Notes under the pieces: generated by a model | What the model was told of the DNA's origin: nothing | Databases searched by the model: none | Seen by the model: the letters and a program-made list of their open reading frames with translations, nothing else | In this document: positions 8,449-16,777 of the stretch, one piece after another | Numbering within the stretch: position 1 is the stretch's first letter | How the letters are laid out: each line of letters begins with the position of its first letter | Position numbers and translations under genes: made by a program | Assembly (NCBI RefSeq): GCF_040219335.1 | Contig: NZ_JAVJSQ010000031.1 | Span: forward strand, 186,001 to 250,000 | DNA: 64,000 bases | Source: Gimesia sp. | GTDB taxonomy: Bacteria > Planctomycetota > Planctomycetia > Planctomycetales > Planctomycetaceae | Reading direction: 5' to 3'

Positions 8449-9729
8449 ATGAGTCTTTATCATCAACAGCATGTTCAGGCCGGCCGTCACGGATTTTCCC
8501 GACGGAGCTTCTTACGCAACGTTTCCCTGGGTGCCATGGCTGCAGGCACGCTGAGTTTTCACGATCTGATGAGCGTCTCCGCGGAAGAGCTCCGCAAACA
8601 GGGACGTTCGATGATCCTGCTCTGGATGTCCGGCGGACCCAGCCAGTTTGAAACCTTCGATCCCAAACCAGGAACTTCCAGTGCCGGTGATAAGGCACCG
8701 ATCCAGACCGCTGTCTCAGGCATTGAGATTTCCGAAGAATGGAAAGAGACCGCGAAGGTCATGCAGGAGCTCGCCCTGATTCGCTCGATGACCAACAAGG
8801 AAGGGAATCACCAGCGTGCGACCTACCAGATGCACACCGGCTACATTCCTTCCGGCAGTGTCAAACATCCCAGCCTCGGCTCCAATATTGTTCGTGAGAT
8901 TGGCAACCGGGAACTGGAGATTCCGTCGATTGTTTCAGTTGGTGCCACCAACGGGGCAGGCTTCCTGGGCGTCGATTATGAACCGTTCAACGTCAGCAAT
9001 CCGGGGAGCATTCCCAACAACGTGGCTGCCACCGTTCCTGATCAGCGGTATCAGAAACGGTTGGGTCTGCTGGGACGCCTGGATACGGAATTTGCCAGCC
9101 GGGGTGGTGAAGTGGTCGTCAAAAACCACAGTAAGATTTATAACAAAGCCTCAGCCATGGTTCTGAGCCCGCAGACCAAAGTCTTCGACCTGAGCGAGGA
9201 ACCGGATACCCTGCGTCGCCAGTACGGTGAGAACAACTTCGGTAAAGGCTGTCTGCTGGCCCGTCGGCTGGTCGAAGCGGGATCGAGCTTCATCGAAGTC
9301 CGCTCCAACGGCTGGGACAACCACTTCGATATTTCCGAGTCGATCACACAGCGTTCCCAGGAAGTCGACGCCGGCATGGCGACCCTGATTTCAGATCTGA
9401 AACAGCGGGGCATGCTGGATCGCACGCTGGTCGTCTGGATGGGTGAATTCGGGCGTACCCCGAAAATCAATGCCCGCAACGGACGCGACCATTATCCGCG
9501 TGTCTTCTCCGCAGCACTGGCGGGTGGGGGCGTCAAAGGGGGACAGGTCATCGGATCTTCCACCAAAGACGGCTCTGCGGTTCAGGATCGTCCGGTTACC
9601 GTAACAGACCTGTTCTGTTCGATCTGCCAGTCACTGAATGTGAACCCGAAGAAGGAAAACATGAGCCCGCTGGGACGTCCGATGAAGATCGTCGACGGCG
9701 GCGAAGTGGTTCAGGAACTATTTTCCTGA
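8449..9729 (+). CDS. Tat-exported DUF1501 protein
   Basis: A 426-residue protein, start set at ATG 8449 because CTGAGGAG lies seven bases upstream; an in-frame ATG at 8392 lacks a ribosome site. The N-terminus carries a twin-arginine signal (RRSFLR, residues 18-23, then a hydrophobic stretch), so the protein is probably exported folded. DUF1501 proteins have an alkaline-phosphatase/sulfatase-like fold; visible family motifs are WMSGGPSQFETFDPKP, WMGEFGRTPK and NGRDHYP near the C-terminus. It forms an operon with the DUF1549/DUF1553 gene. The role is unknown; an extracytoplasmic hydrolase working with the cytochrome-like partner is the common guess. Confidence 0.9.
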   Translation: MSLYHQQHVQAGRHGFSRRSFLRNVSLGAMAAGTLSFHDLMSVSAEELRKQGRSMILLWMSGGPSQFETFDPKPGTSSAGDKAPIQTAVSGIEISEEWKETAKVMQELALIRSMTNKEGNHQRATYQMHTGYIPSGSVKHPSLGSNIVREIGNRELEIPSIVSVGATNGAGFLGVDYEPFNVSNPGSIPNNVAATVPDQRYQKRLGLLGRLDTEFASRGGEVVVKNHSKIYNKASAMVLSPQTKVFDLSEEPDTLRRQYGENNFGKGCLLARRLVEAGSSFIEVRSNGWDNHFDISESITQRSQEVDAGMATLISDLKQRGMLDRTLVVWMGEFGRTPKINARNGRDHYPRVFSAALAGGGVKGGQVIGSSTKDGSAVQDRPVTVTDLFCSICQSLNVNPKKENMSPLGRPMKIVDGGEVVQELFS

Positions 9730-9774
9730 ACCACGGCCTGAATCCCTCTGGTGCCTGACCGCTGAAGTTCAGTC

Positions 9775-11970
9775 TCAGGCGCCGGAAGCGGCTGCTTCAC
9801 TGAGCGCCTTCGCCTGAGCGGCGGACGTATCCAGTGAGAGTGTGATTGTGACCGACCAGCGTCCTTCATCGTCGGCAACAAACTCCCAGTGCGGGATGAC
9901 GACTGAACTCTGATGGACGAGTTCGTAGCCCCCTTCGGACTGGCTGATCGTTTCGATGGGGAAGGTCCAGATGCTGGCGGGCGATGATAAATCGAGGGCC
10001 GCATCCAGTCCGAGCCATTCGTCAACCAGACCGATGCGATCAAGCTTCTCCAGGTCCAGCTTTGACTCCAGTTGTCCGAGTTGCTTGCCCATGTGGTTGT
10101 AGTAGTAACGGTCACTGGCGCCTGCAGCCATGCCGGCGAAGTTGAATTCGACGCCGAAATGCAGGGGCACTTCGGTGGGCAGGTTCGACAGTTCATAGTG
10201 GACGACCAGCGTTCCGGCAGCAGACTTGCTTAAAGACACTGTCTTGGTGACTTCGACTTCATACGGTCCCACGTGCCCTTTACGGCTCATGCGGACATCG
10301 CATTCGTCATCGGTGCGGCGTACCGAACTCAGGTAGACGCCTTCGACGAAGTCGCCCAGTTCACCACCACCATTGATCACGGTATCGAGGTCCACACCCG
10401 GCTGATAGAAGTGATCCATCAGCGACTTGCGGGGCGTATTATCGTACTGCAGTTTCTGTTCGAGCCCCGGCTGTTTGAAGCGGACGGCGTTATGGATCTT
10501 GCCGATGTCGTCACCATTCTGACCGCCCTGTGCCTGTTCCTGAGCCGCTTTGCGGATGATGCCGTGGTAAGGCTCGGGACGCCGACAGAGTGTGGCCAGC
10601 AGGTTGTGTTTGGCACCGCGGATATCCAGTTCATACAGATGACCGCCATGCGCAGGTGAGAGGAAGCTCACCAGGCGATGGCTGGCCAGTCGGATTTCTT
10701 TACGGGCATCCAGGTTGAAGTCAGCAGCTTCGACTTCCAGCCAGTTGTTGTCTCGGTGATTGATCTTTTCCAGCAGCGAATCTGCTGAGATCAGATGCTT
10801 GAAGATCGCATTTCGCAGGTGAGGCAGATACAAACCGCCGAACGCACCATGCCAGTACGGGCAGTTACATTGAGCGCGGTAGAGTTCAGTCCGAGCTTCG
10901 TGCAGGATCGGCAGGTCCTCTGCGTCGACTCCGGTGGCTTCCAGGCTCTGCAGACGACTACTGACCAGCAGCATCCGCGAATACATTTCGTTGAGCTCTG
11001 AATACTTCACGCGGAAGTTACGCCAGAAGCCGCCCCGCAGGTATGGTTTGAGACGATCGAATTCTTCGTCTTCAGCAAATTTATCTTTGAGGTGCGACAG
11101 TTCAAGTTGCCGCTCGGAAGAGAGCGCCCACTCGTTCATTTCCCGATAGCTGGCATCGGGCAGGTAGCAGCTGCCCATGGGGGAGACGGTGTCGACCGAT
11201 TCGCCCAGCGTGGTCACTTTGAGCCAGTCACTGTTCTGACGCAACAGATCGAGGAAACGTCGCAGCCAGCCATCCCGGTAGACGTGATCGTAGGTTCCGG
11301 GCCAGGCGCCGAATTTTTCTCCGTCGTCACCAAAGACGACAACCGAATGCGGATGATGGTCGGCGATCTGTTTCAGGTAGTGAATCGTCTCGACCGGATC
11401 GGTAAAGGGAATCTGGTAGCGGAGTGTTTCGTTGTCGGGGAAAATTTTCAGCAGGCGACCTTCGTCTTCCGACAGGTAGTAGCCGTGCATTTTTTCCGCT
11501 CGGACGCCGGCGGCACTGAAGTGCGAATCGTCGAGCAGCGTGAATTCCATACCCGCGTCGACCAGGTCAGACACAAAGGACTGTTCCCAGACGCGTTCTG
11601 GAACCCACATGCCGCGAATCGGTGTCCCGAAGAGCTTCTTGAGGTATTCGGTGTAGGCTTTGATCTGGCCGATACGGTCAGACTTGGGAATCCCGGCCAG
11701 GATGGGTTCGTAAAAGGGTCCCCCCAGAATTTCCACCTGTCCGGATTCTGCCAGACCGCGGACGCGATCGATGTATTCCGGATGGGCTTCCACCATCCAT
11801 TCCATCAGGCTGCCTGAGGTATGCAGTGAAAAGGGGATATCCGGGTATTCTGACAAGACATCGAGAAATGGCTGATAGCTGTTTTGATAGGATTCTTCAA
11901 AAACGCCTTCAAAATTCCCGACTGGCTGATGGTTGTGAATGACTAATACGAGCCGAAGTCGACAGCCCAT
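9775..11970 (-). CDS. glycoside hydrolase family 57, 4-alpha-glucanotransferase/amylase type
   Basis: A 731-residue cytoplasmic enzyme acting on alpha-1,4-glucans. The GH57 core holds the HNHQP element near the N-terminus, GGPFYEP, the WVPERVW motif whose Glu is the expected nucleophile, and FGDDGEKFG carrying the expected acid/base Asp. The C-terminal half matches the DUF1925/DUF1926 all-beta domains of 4-alpha-glucanotransferases, which disproportionate maltodextrins. The start is put at ATG 11970 because AGGA lies eight bases upstream; ATGs at 11979 and 12000 are in frame. GalT-like and glycogen synthase genes lie upstream on the same strand, so it probably works in glycogen turnover. It converges on the DUF1501 gene, 45 bases away. 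Confidence 0.88.
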   Translation of the reverse strand: MGCRLRLVLVIHNHQPVGNFEGVFEESYQNSYQPFLDVLSEYPDIPFSLHTSGSLMEWMVEAHPEYIDRVRGLAESGQVEILGGPFYEPILAGIPKSDRIGQIKAYTEYLKKLFGTPIRGMWVPERVWEQSFVSDLVDAGMEFTLLDDSHFSAAGVRAEKMHGYYLSEDEGRLLKIFPDNETLRYQIPFTDPVETIHYLKQIADHHPHSVVVFGDDGEKFGAWPGTYDHVYRDGWLRRFLDLLRQNSDWLKVTTLGESVDTVSPMGSCYLPDASYREMNEWALSSERQLELSHLKDKFAEDEEFDRLKPYLRGGFWRNFRVKYSELNEMYSRMLLVSSRLQSLEATGVDAEDLPILHEARTELYRAQCNCPYWHGAFGGLYLPHLRNAIFKHLISADSLLEKINHRDNNWLEVEAADFNLDARKEIRLASHRLVSFLSPAHGGHLYELDIRGAKHNLLATLCRRPEPYHGIIRKAAQEQAQGGQNGDDIGKIHNAVRFKQPGLEQKLQYDNTPRKSLMDHFYQPGVDLDTVINGGGELGDFVEGVYLSSVRRTDDECDVRMSRKGHVGPYEVEVTKTVSLSKSAAGTLVVHYELSNLPTEVPLHFGVEFNFAGMAAGASDRYYYNHMGKQLGQLESKLDLEKLDRIGLVDEWLGLDAALDLSSPASIWTFPIETISQSEGGYELVHQSSVVIPHWEFVADDEGRWSVTITLSLDTSAAQAKALSEAAASGA

Positions 11971-12158
11971 GGGCCGCATCCTTTCATCTGTGTGGTACAC
12001 AGAACTATCGATAACGCAGTGAATTAGAACGAATGAGTGCTGACACTCGCGGGTCTGATCCTCCCCGCGTTCAGCGCCAATCCTGCAGGGTCTGGACGAA
12101 TCTGACTTATAGTAAAGCCAATCTTTTACTAATGATAGAGGACTTTTTCCGAGAATAA

Positions 12159-12192
12159 AATCCAGGAGTCCTTAAAATCAGCACTCCTGGAG
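12159..12192 (-). terminator. probable terminator behind the GalT-like gene
   Basis: Nine-base arms at 12161-12169 and 12183-12191 (TCCAGGAGT / ACTCCTGGA) form a perfect stem with a 13-base loop; read leftward it is followed by TTTTATT. It lies 150 bases beyond the GalT-like stop and before the GH57 start, so GH57 probably has its own promoter. The rest of the 11971-12343 gap shows no gene. Confidence 0.55.
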
Positions 12193-12343
12193 CTGAAATA
12201 CTGTCGGATGGAGGGTAATTGTTAAAGCAGGTAAGTTTTCACCAGACAGAACGATGGTTTTAAGCCAGAAACTGACGTTGGCTTCTCTATTTTACCTGAG
12301 GCCGAAAAGAGCGTAACAGAGCCCCGCTCTTTGTGTTGAAGCT

Positions 12344-13327
12344 TTATGACTGCTCTTTCGCGAGTTCCCGCTGGAGCAGTTTCCGGGCCTGTTCGGGGAA
12401 GACCGGATTGACGTACATCTGGGAGGCGAGTTCGAAACCCGCCAGATGGGCCAACCGGGGATAGATGCGCAGCGTCCAGGTGTACCCGACGTCGTCTCCC
12501 GTCGGAAACGGGGGCGTCTGAATGACAAAGTTCAGATCGTGGCTGCCCAGAATCGTCTCCAGTGCCTTGAGCACCCGTCGCGTGATTGCCGCAAGGTCTT
12601 CTAGCTCCTCATCTGTAGAGTGGTCATAGTGCGTACCGCGGGAACGGGGAATCAACCAGGTTTCAAAAGCGAACCGACTGGCGTAGGGGCAGATCAGATC
12701 AAAGTGTTCGGTCACGAGAACCGGGTGAGAAGCCAGCTGCTCGAACAGCGAGGTCCCCTGCTCTGCCTGATACTGTTGTGCGGTTTCAATCTCTCTGTGC
12801 AGTGCCTCGGGAATCACGTGACTGACCATCAACTGCGAATGGGCGTGGCCAAGTGAGGCGCCTCCCAGGACTCCCTGGTTTTTGAAGATGATCGCATACT
12901 GCAAACGGGGGTTCTGCCGATGCACGCGCAGTCGGGTACGATAGGCGTGGAACATGTTCTGAAAGCTGGCGAGGTCCAGCCGGGAAATGTGCGTTTCATA
13001 GTGTGGGCATTCCACAATGACTTCGTGCACGCCGAACGAATCGTGTTCGGAACCGGGTGTCGAGACGGGTGTGAGAGCGGGATATTTGTTATCCACCACC
13101 CGCAGGCTCCAGCCGGGGCCGTCGGGTTTGGATCCGGGTGCGCGGACAGCGAACAGTTCAGGCTCTGTCTCATCTTCCTTCCCCTCAGCAAAGGGATCGG
13201 AGGCGATCTGCTCTGCACTCTGGTCCTCGTCGCCCTGACTGCTCTTGATGGCGATGGGACGTTTGGCCCGTTCCGGCGCAAAGATGGTCGTCAACCCGGT
13301 CAGCGGGTCGGTACGAATTTCAGACAT
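12344..13327 (-). CDS. GalT-family nucleotidyltransferase, possibly ADP-glucose phosphorylase
   Basis: A 327-residue member of the galactose-1-phosphate uridylyltransferase family (HIT superfamily). Visible landmarks: RTDPLTG at residue 5, RAKRP, VVDNKYPAL (77-85), HEVIVECPH (101-109), and the active site H161-A-H163-S-Q165, where the second histidine carries the nucleotidyl group. The usual HPHxQ proline is alanine. The N-terminal zinc pair CPFC is replaced by D44-P-F-A47, so the structural zinc site is lost. The gene sits between glycogen synthase (59 bases upstream) and a GH57 glucanotransferase, not with other Leloir genes. ADP-glucose phosphorylase, known for a plant GalT homologue, is a reasonable alternative; which substrate it uses cannot be settled from sequence. 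Confidence 0.82.
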   Translation of the reverse strand: MSEIRTDPLTGLTTIFAPERAKRPIAIKSSQGDEDQSAEQIASDPFAEGKEDETEPELFAVRAPGSKPDGPGWSLRVVDNKYPALTPVSTPGSEHDSFGVHEVIVECPHYETHISRLDLASFQNMFHAYRTRLRVHRQNPRLQYAIIFKNQGVLGGASLGHAHSQLMVSHVIPEALHREIETAQQYQAEQGTSLFEQLASHPVLVTEHFDLICPYASRFAFETWLIPRSRGTHYDHSTDEELEDLAAITRRVLKALETILGSHDLNFVIQTPPFPTGDDVGYTWTLRIYPRLAHLAGFELASQMYVNPVFPEQARKLLQRELAKEQS

Positions 13328-13386
13328 GGCAGACAGTGATTCGAATGGGGACAGAGAGATCGATTTGATGGATCGCTGAATTCCGT

Positions 13387-14898
13387 TTAAGACGAGGCGG
13401 AAACTGATTCAGTACTATTCGCACGAAAACTAAGCGCCTGCTGATAGACTGAGAGGTAGTTCTGAGCGCTATGCTTCCAGGACCAGTCCCGGGTCATGCC
13501 ATTCTGCATCAGTTGCTGCCAGGTCGGTTTATCATTGTACATATCGATGGCACGTCGCATCTGTCGATACAGTACGGTCGCATCAAAGTGCCAGAAGGAA
13601 AAACCGTTCGCGGTTCCGTTTTCAAGGTTGGTGTCGGAGGCATCCACGACGGAATCTGCCAGACCGCCGACTTCATGCACGATGGGGACTGTGCCATAAA
13701 TCAGGCTATACATCTGGTTCAAACCACAGGGCTCAAACTGGCTGGGCATCAGGAAGATATCCAGGCCGGCTTCGATCTGGTGGGCCAGGATTTCGTCAAA
13801 GCCGATGAGCGTGGAAACCTTATCGGGAAATCGTCGTGCCAGTTCGCTGAAGGAGGTCTCGTGGTACGGGTCTCCCGTTCCCAGGATGACGAGTTGCACG
13901 TCTGTGGCCAGCAGGTTTTCGGCGGCATCCAGAATCAGAGAGAACCCTTTCTGATCGGTCATGCGGGAGATGGCCCCCAGGAGTGGAACGTCGGGTTTCT
14001 GGGGGAGTCCCATCCGTTCCTGCAGTGCTGCTTTACAGCGAGGCTTGCCTTCTGTGACCGTCTGTGCGGAATAATTCGCGGCGATGTGCGAATCGATCTC
14101 GGGATTCCAGTCGGTCGTATCGACGCCGTTGAGGATGCCCACCAGCCGATCGGCGTGGGAATCGAGAACGCCGTGCAGACCGTAGCCGAACTGCTCGGTT
14201 CGAATTTCCTTCGCATAGGTAGGGCTGACCGTTGTTACCATGTCGGAGAAGACGATGCCTGTTTTGAGCAGGTTCAACTGGCCGAAGAATTCCATCTGGT
14301 GGCGGTTGAAGTATTTCCAGTCGATTCCGGTGAGCAGCATGTCCCAGTGCCAGTACTGCCCCTGGAAGGCCATGTTGTGAATCGTGTAGACGGCGGCGGT
14401 CTTTTCGAAGCCGGGCTGGTCTTCATACTCAATGTTGAGCAGCGCCGGGATCAGACCGGTCTGCCAGTCGTTGGCATGGATAATGTCTGGTGAGAGGTTC
14501 AGCTTTTTAGTGAACTCCATCACAGCGCGGCTGAAGAAAATGAAGCGTTCGCAGTTATCCTGATAATCCCGACCGCCCTCGTGGTAGAGTTCGGGGCGAT
14601 CAAAATAGCGGGCCTGTTCGACCAGGTAAACCGTTGCGCTGGAACCGGGGAATCCGGTTTTGCGAAGACGGGCTTCGACTTCCTTGCTGCCGACCGAGAT
14701 CGTTACTTTTTCCGGACAGAGTTCGAAATCATCCAGATTGAGGCCCCGCTTCGCGATTGACTGCGGGTAGCAGGGTAAAAACAGGCTCACCTCGTGCCCG
14801 GCGTCCGCCAGTGCCTTGGACAGCGCGGAGGCAACATCAGCCAGTCCGCCCGTTTTGGCAAAAGGAATCGCTTCGGAACTCGCTACGACGATTTTCAT
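13387..14898 (-). CDS. glgA: glycogen synthase, ADP-glucose type
   Basis: A 503-residue GT5 enzyme that adds glucose from ADP-glucose to growing alpha-1,4-glucan chains. The N-terminal ADP-glucose site K15-T-G-G-L is intact, the Rossmann-like N-terminal half runs to about residue 250 (HANDWQTGLIP, TIHNMAFQG, TVSPTYAKEI), and the C-terminal half holds LNGVDTTDW, ISRMTDQKG, MPSQFEPCGL and YGTVPIVHEVGGL with the conserved catalytic Glu. Length matches E. coli GlgA plus a short tail. The GalT-like gene follows after 59 bases. It diverges from a two-component operon, and glgC lies about 15 kb away in the same window. Confidence 0.96.
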   Translation of the reverse strand: MKIVVASSEAIPFAKTGGLADVASALSKALADAGHEVSLFLPCYPQSIAKRGLNLDDFELCPEKVTISVGSKEVEARLRKTGFPGSSATVYLVEQARYFDRPELYHEGGRDYQDNCERFIFFSRAVMEFTKKLNLSPDIIHANDWQTGLIPALLNIEYEDQPGFEKTAAVYTIHNMAFQGQYWHWDMLLTGIDWKYFNRHQMEFFGQLNLLKTGIVFSDMVTTVSPTYAKEIRTEQFGYGLHGVLDSHADRLVGILNGVDTTDWNPEIDSHIAANYSAQTVTEGKPRCKAALQERMGLPQKPDVPLLGAISRMTDQKGFSLILDAAENLLATDVQLVILGTGDPYHETSFSELARRFPDKVSTLIGFDEILAHQIEAGLDIFLMPSQFEPCGLNQMYSLIYGTVPIVHEVGGLADSVVDASDTNLENGTANGFSFWHFDATVLYRQMRRAIDMYNDKPTWQQLMQNGMTRDWSWKHSAQNYLSVYQQALSFRANSTESVSASS

Positions 14899-15313
14899 AA
14901 AATCCCAATCTATCTGGATTACATATCCGGTGGTGTGTCTACAATATTCTATACGTCATTATCGGCTGTGAGTATTGGTTCTGTAAACTCAAGCCGGAGT
15001 GTTGCGGCTGGAATCGGCGGGTTGTTCGCACGAATGTCTCACTACCGCTGATGAATTTCAGCAGACTATATCAGACCCGTTCTGGTTTTACCTGTTTGTT
15101 CAGTAAAATTAAACCGGAACTGCAGCAAAATACCGCATGTGTAATTGCGGATCAATTTCAGATTCATGATAGTATATGATCTGAACCTATTCTGAACCAC
15201 AGGTCATCCCCCACGGGAAAGACCCGGTTTCAGCACGACACTTTGTTGACAGTGTGGATTCACCATCGTTGCAGTCGATCCGCGGTCTGTCTCATCCAGT
15301 CATAATTTCTGAT
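14899..15313. promoter_or_regulatory. divergent control region between glgA and the histidine kinase gene
   Basis: This gap must contain promoters for both directions. It is AT-rich and holds an inverted repeat with seven-base arms, TTCAGAT at 15157-15163 and ATCTGAA at 15179-15185, spaced by 15 bases, about 130 bases before the kinase ATG. Arm length and spacing suit a dimeric regulator. No convincing -35/-10 pair could be assigned. Confidence 0.35.
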
Positions 15314-16777
15314 ATGAATGATCATTCAGTTCTGAAGAATCAGCCCGAATCGACAGACCAGCCACCGGCTCCGTCTGCCGAGAGCGAAGCTGCTGCGCCG
15401 GTTCCCCTGGCACCTCCTCCCAAGATCCACCACGATGCCTTTACCTGGGAACTGCCAGCCGAGGAGATTACGCTGCGAATCCGCTGGTTTGGATTGTGCG
15501 TCGGGTATGTGCTGGTCAACTTTGTGGGCAACGATGCTGCGATTCAGGTGCCCCAGCTGAACTGGATTCTGACCCTGGGGGCGATTTATGCCCTCGCGGA
15601 TACCTGGTTCAGCTTTCGAGGCAAAGTCTTTCTGGGCGAATGGCCGCTCACCATTTCCGTGATGGAAGCACTGTTTATCGGCTTGCTCTGTCATTACGAC
15701 ACCGGGCTGAACAGTCCATTCCGCTTTTATTACCTGCTCTCGCTGATCGTCTGTTCGATCCGGCATTCGCCGCTGATTGCTTATGTCACGCTGGCACTGC
15801 ATCTGTTGAGCTACACGACGCTGCTGTTCCCTCTGCAAAATGCCCCACCGGACTGGCTGACCCAGATACTGTTAATGGTCGTGTGGATGGGTTGGGTCGC
15901 CTGGGCCAGTATTGCGTTTTCCAGCCTGGTGAAACGGACGAGTCTGGAACTCTCAGTCGCCAACGAACAACTCAAACAGAACCAGGAACTGCTGGAGGAC
16001 CGGATTGCCCGGCGGACCAGTGATCTGCAGGAATCTCAGGCGCTGTTGATTCAGCAGGAGAAACATGCTGCCTTTGGTCTGCTGGCAGCGGGGATTGCGC
16101 ACGAGGTCGGGAACCCGCTGGCGGGTATCAGTTCGCTCGTCCAGTTACTGAACCGGCACAATAATGACGAATACACGAACAAGCGACTGGACGAAGTCGA
16201 CGCACAACTGCGGCGGATCCAGCGTATTTTACGCGAGCTGATCGATTTCAGCCGACCGGCGACAACAGAGCGGAACCGCTGCTACATCAATGAAGTGATC
16301 ACGGAATCGCTGAATATCGCCAAGTATTATAAGCGGAAAAAGGGGAAGAAGATCATCACGCGGTTCGCGGAGAATCTGCCCCCCGTGCAACTGGTACGTG
16401 ATCAGCTGGTGCAGGTGTTTCTGAACCTGATTCTGAATGCGATGGACGCCACCGAAGAGGGACAGTCGATTGAAATTACGACTGAAGCACGGGACGGACA
16501 GATCCTGATCTCGGTGCACGACAATGGTGAAGGCATCCAGGAAGTGGATAAGGAAAAACTGTTCCGCCCCTACTTCACGACCAAGTCTAAGGGAACGGGA
16601 CTGGGGCTGTTTGTCTGTCGTAATATTCTGGAACATTCCAATACAGGCACAATCCGAATTGACGATACCGTAAGTGAAGGGGCGAAATTCGTTGTTGCCC
16701 TGTACTGTGAAGAAGTAAAAGATCTGGGCGAAATTCCTCCGGGGCCGGCCCAGGAAATGAAATTTGTGACTACCTGA
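15314..16777 (+). CDS. membrane sensor histidine kinase, NtrB-like kinase core
   Basis: A 487-residue protein when started at ATG 15314; an in-frame GTG at 15254 would add 20 residues, and neither has a clear ribosome site. A proline/alanine-rich N-tail is followed by about six membrane helices (residues 55-205) without a large periplasmic domain, then a coiled coil. The HisKA domain contains the phosphorylated histidine in GIAHEVGNPLAG (H263), and the ATPase has N (NLILNAMDA), G1 (DNGEGI) and G2 (KGTGLGLFVC) boxes. The stop overlaps the start of the response regulator (TGATG), so the two proteins form a pair. The signal is unknown; adjacency to glgA is suggestive only. Confidence 0.92.
   Translation: MNDHSVLKNQPESTDQPPAPSAESEAAAPVPLAPPPKIHHDAFTWELPAEEITLRIRWFGLCVGYVLVNFVGNDAAIQVPQLNWILTLGAIYALADTWFSFRGKVFLGEWPLTISVMEALFIGLLCHYDTGLNSPFRFYYLLSLIVCSIRHSPLIAYVTLALHLLSYTTLLFPLQNAPPDWLTQILLMVVWMGWVAWASIAFSSLVKRTSLELSVANEQLKQNQELLEDRIARRTSDLQESQALLIQQEKHAAFGLLAAGIAHEVGNPLAGISSLVQLLNRHNNDEYTNKRLDEVDAQLRRIQRILRELIDFSRPATTERNRCYINEVITESLNIAKYYKRKKGKKIITRFAENLPPVQLVRDQLVQVFLNLILNAMDATEEGQSIEITTEARDGQILISVHDNGEGIQEVDKEKLFRPYFTTKSKGTGLGLFVCRNILEHSNTGTIRIDDTVSEGAKFVVALYCEEVKDLGEIPPGPAQEMKFVTT

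Noticed and set aside
11092..11817. Rightward 241-codon open frame
   Set aside because: Antisense to the catalytic domain of the GH57 gene; no domain or start signal.
13471..14493. Rightward 340-codon open frame
   Set aside because: It lies entirely opposite glgA, whose motifs are complete; it has no ribosome site or recognisable domains and reflects codon bias of the true gene.
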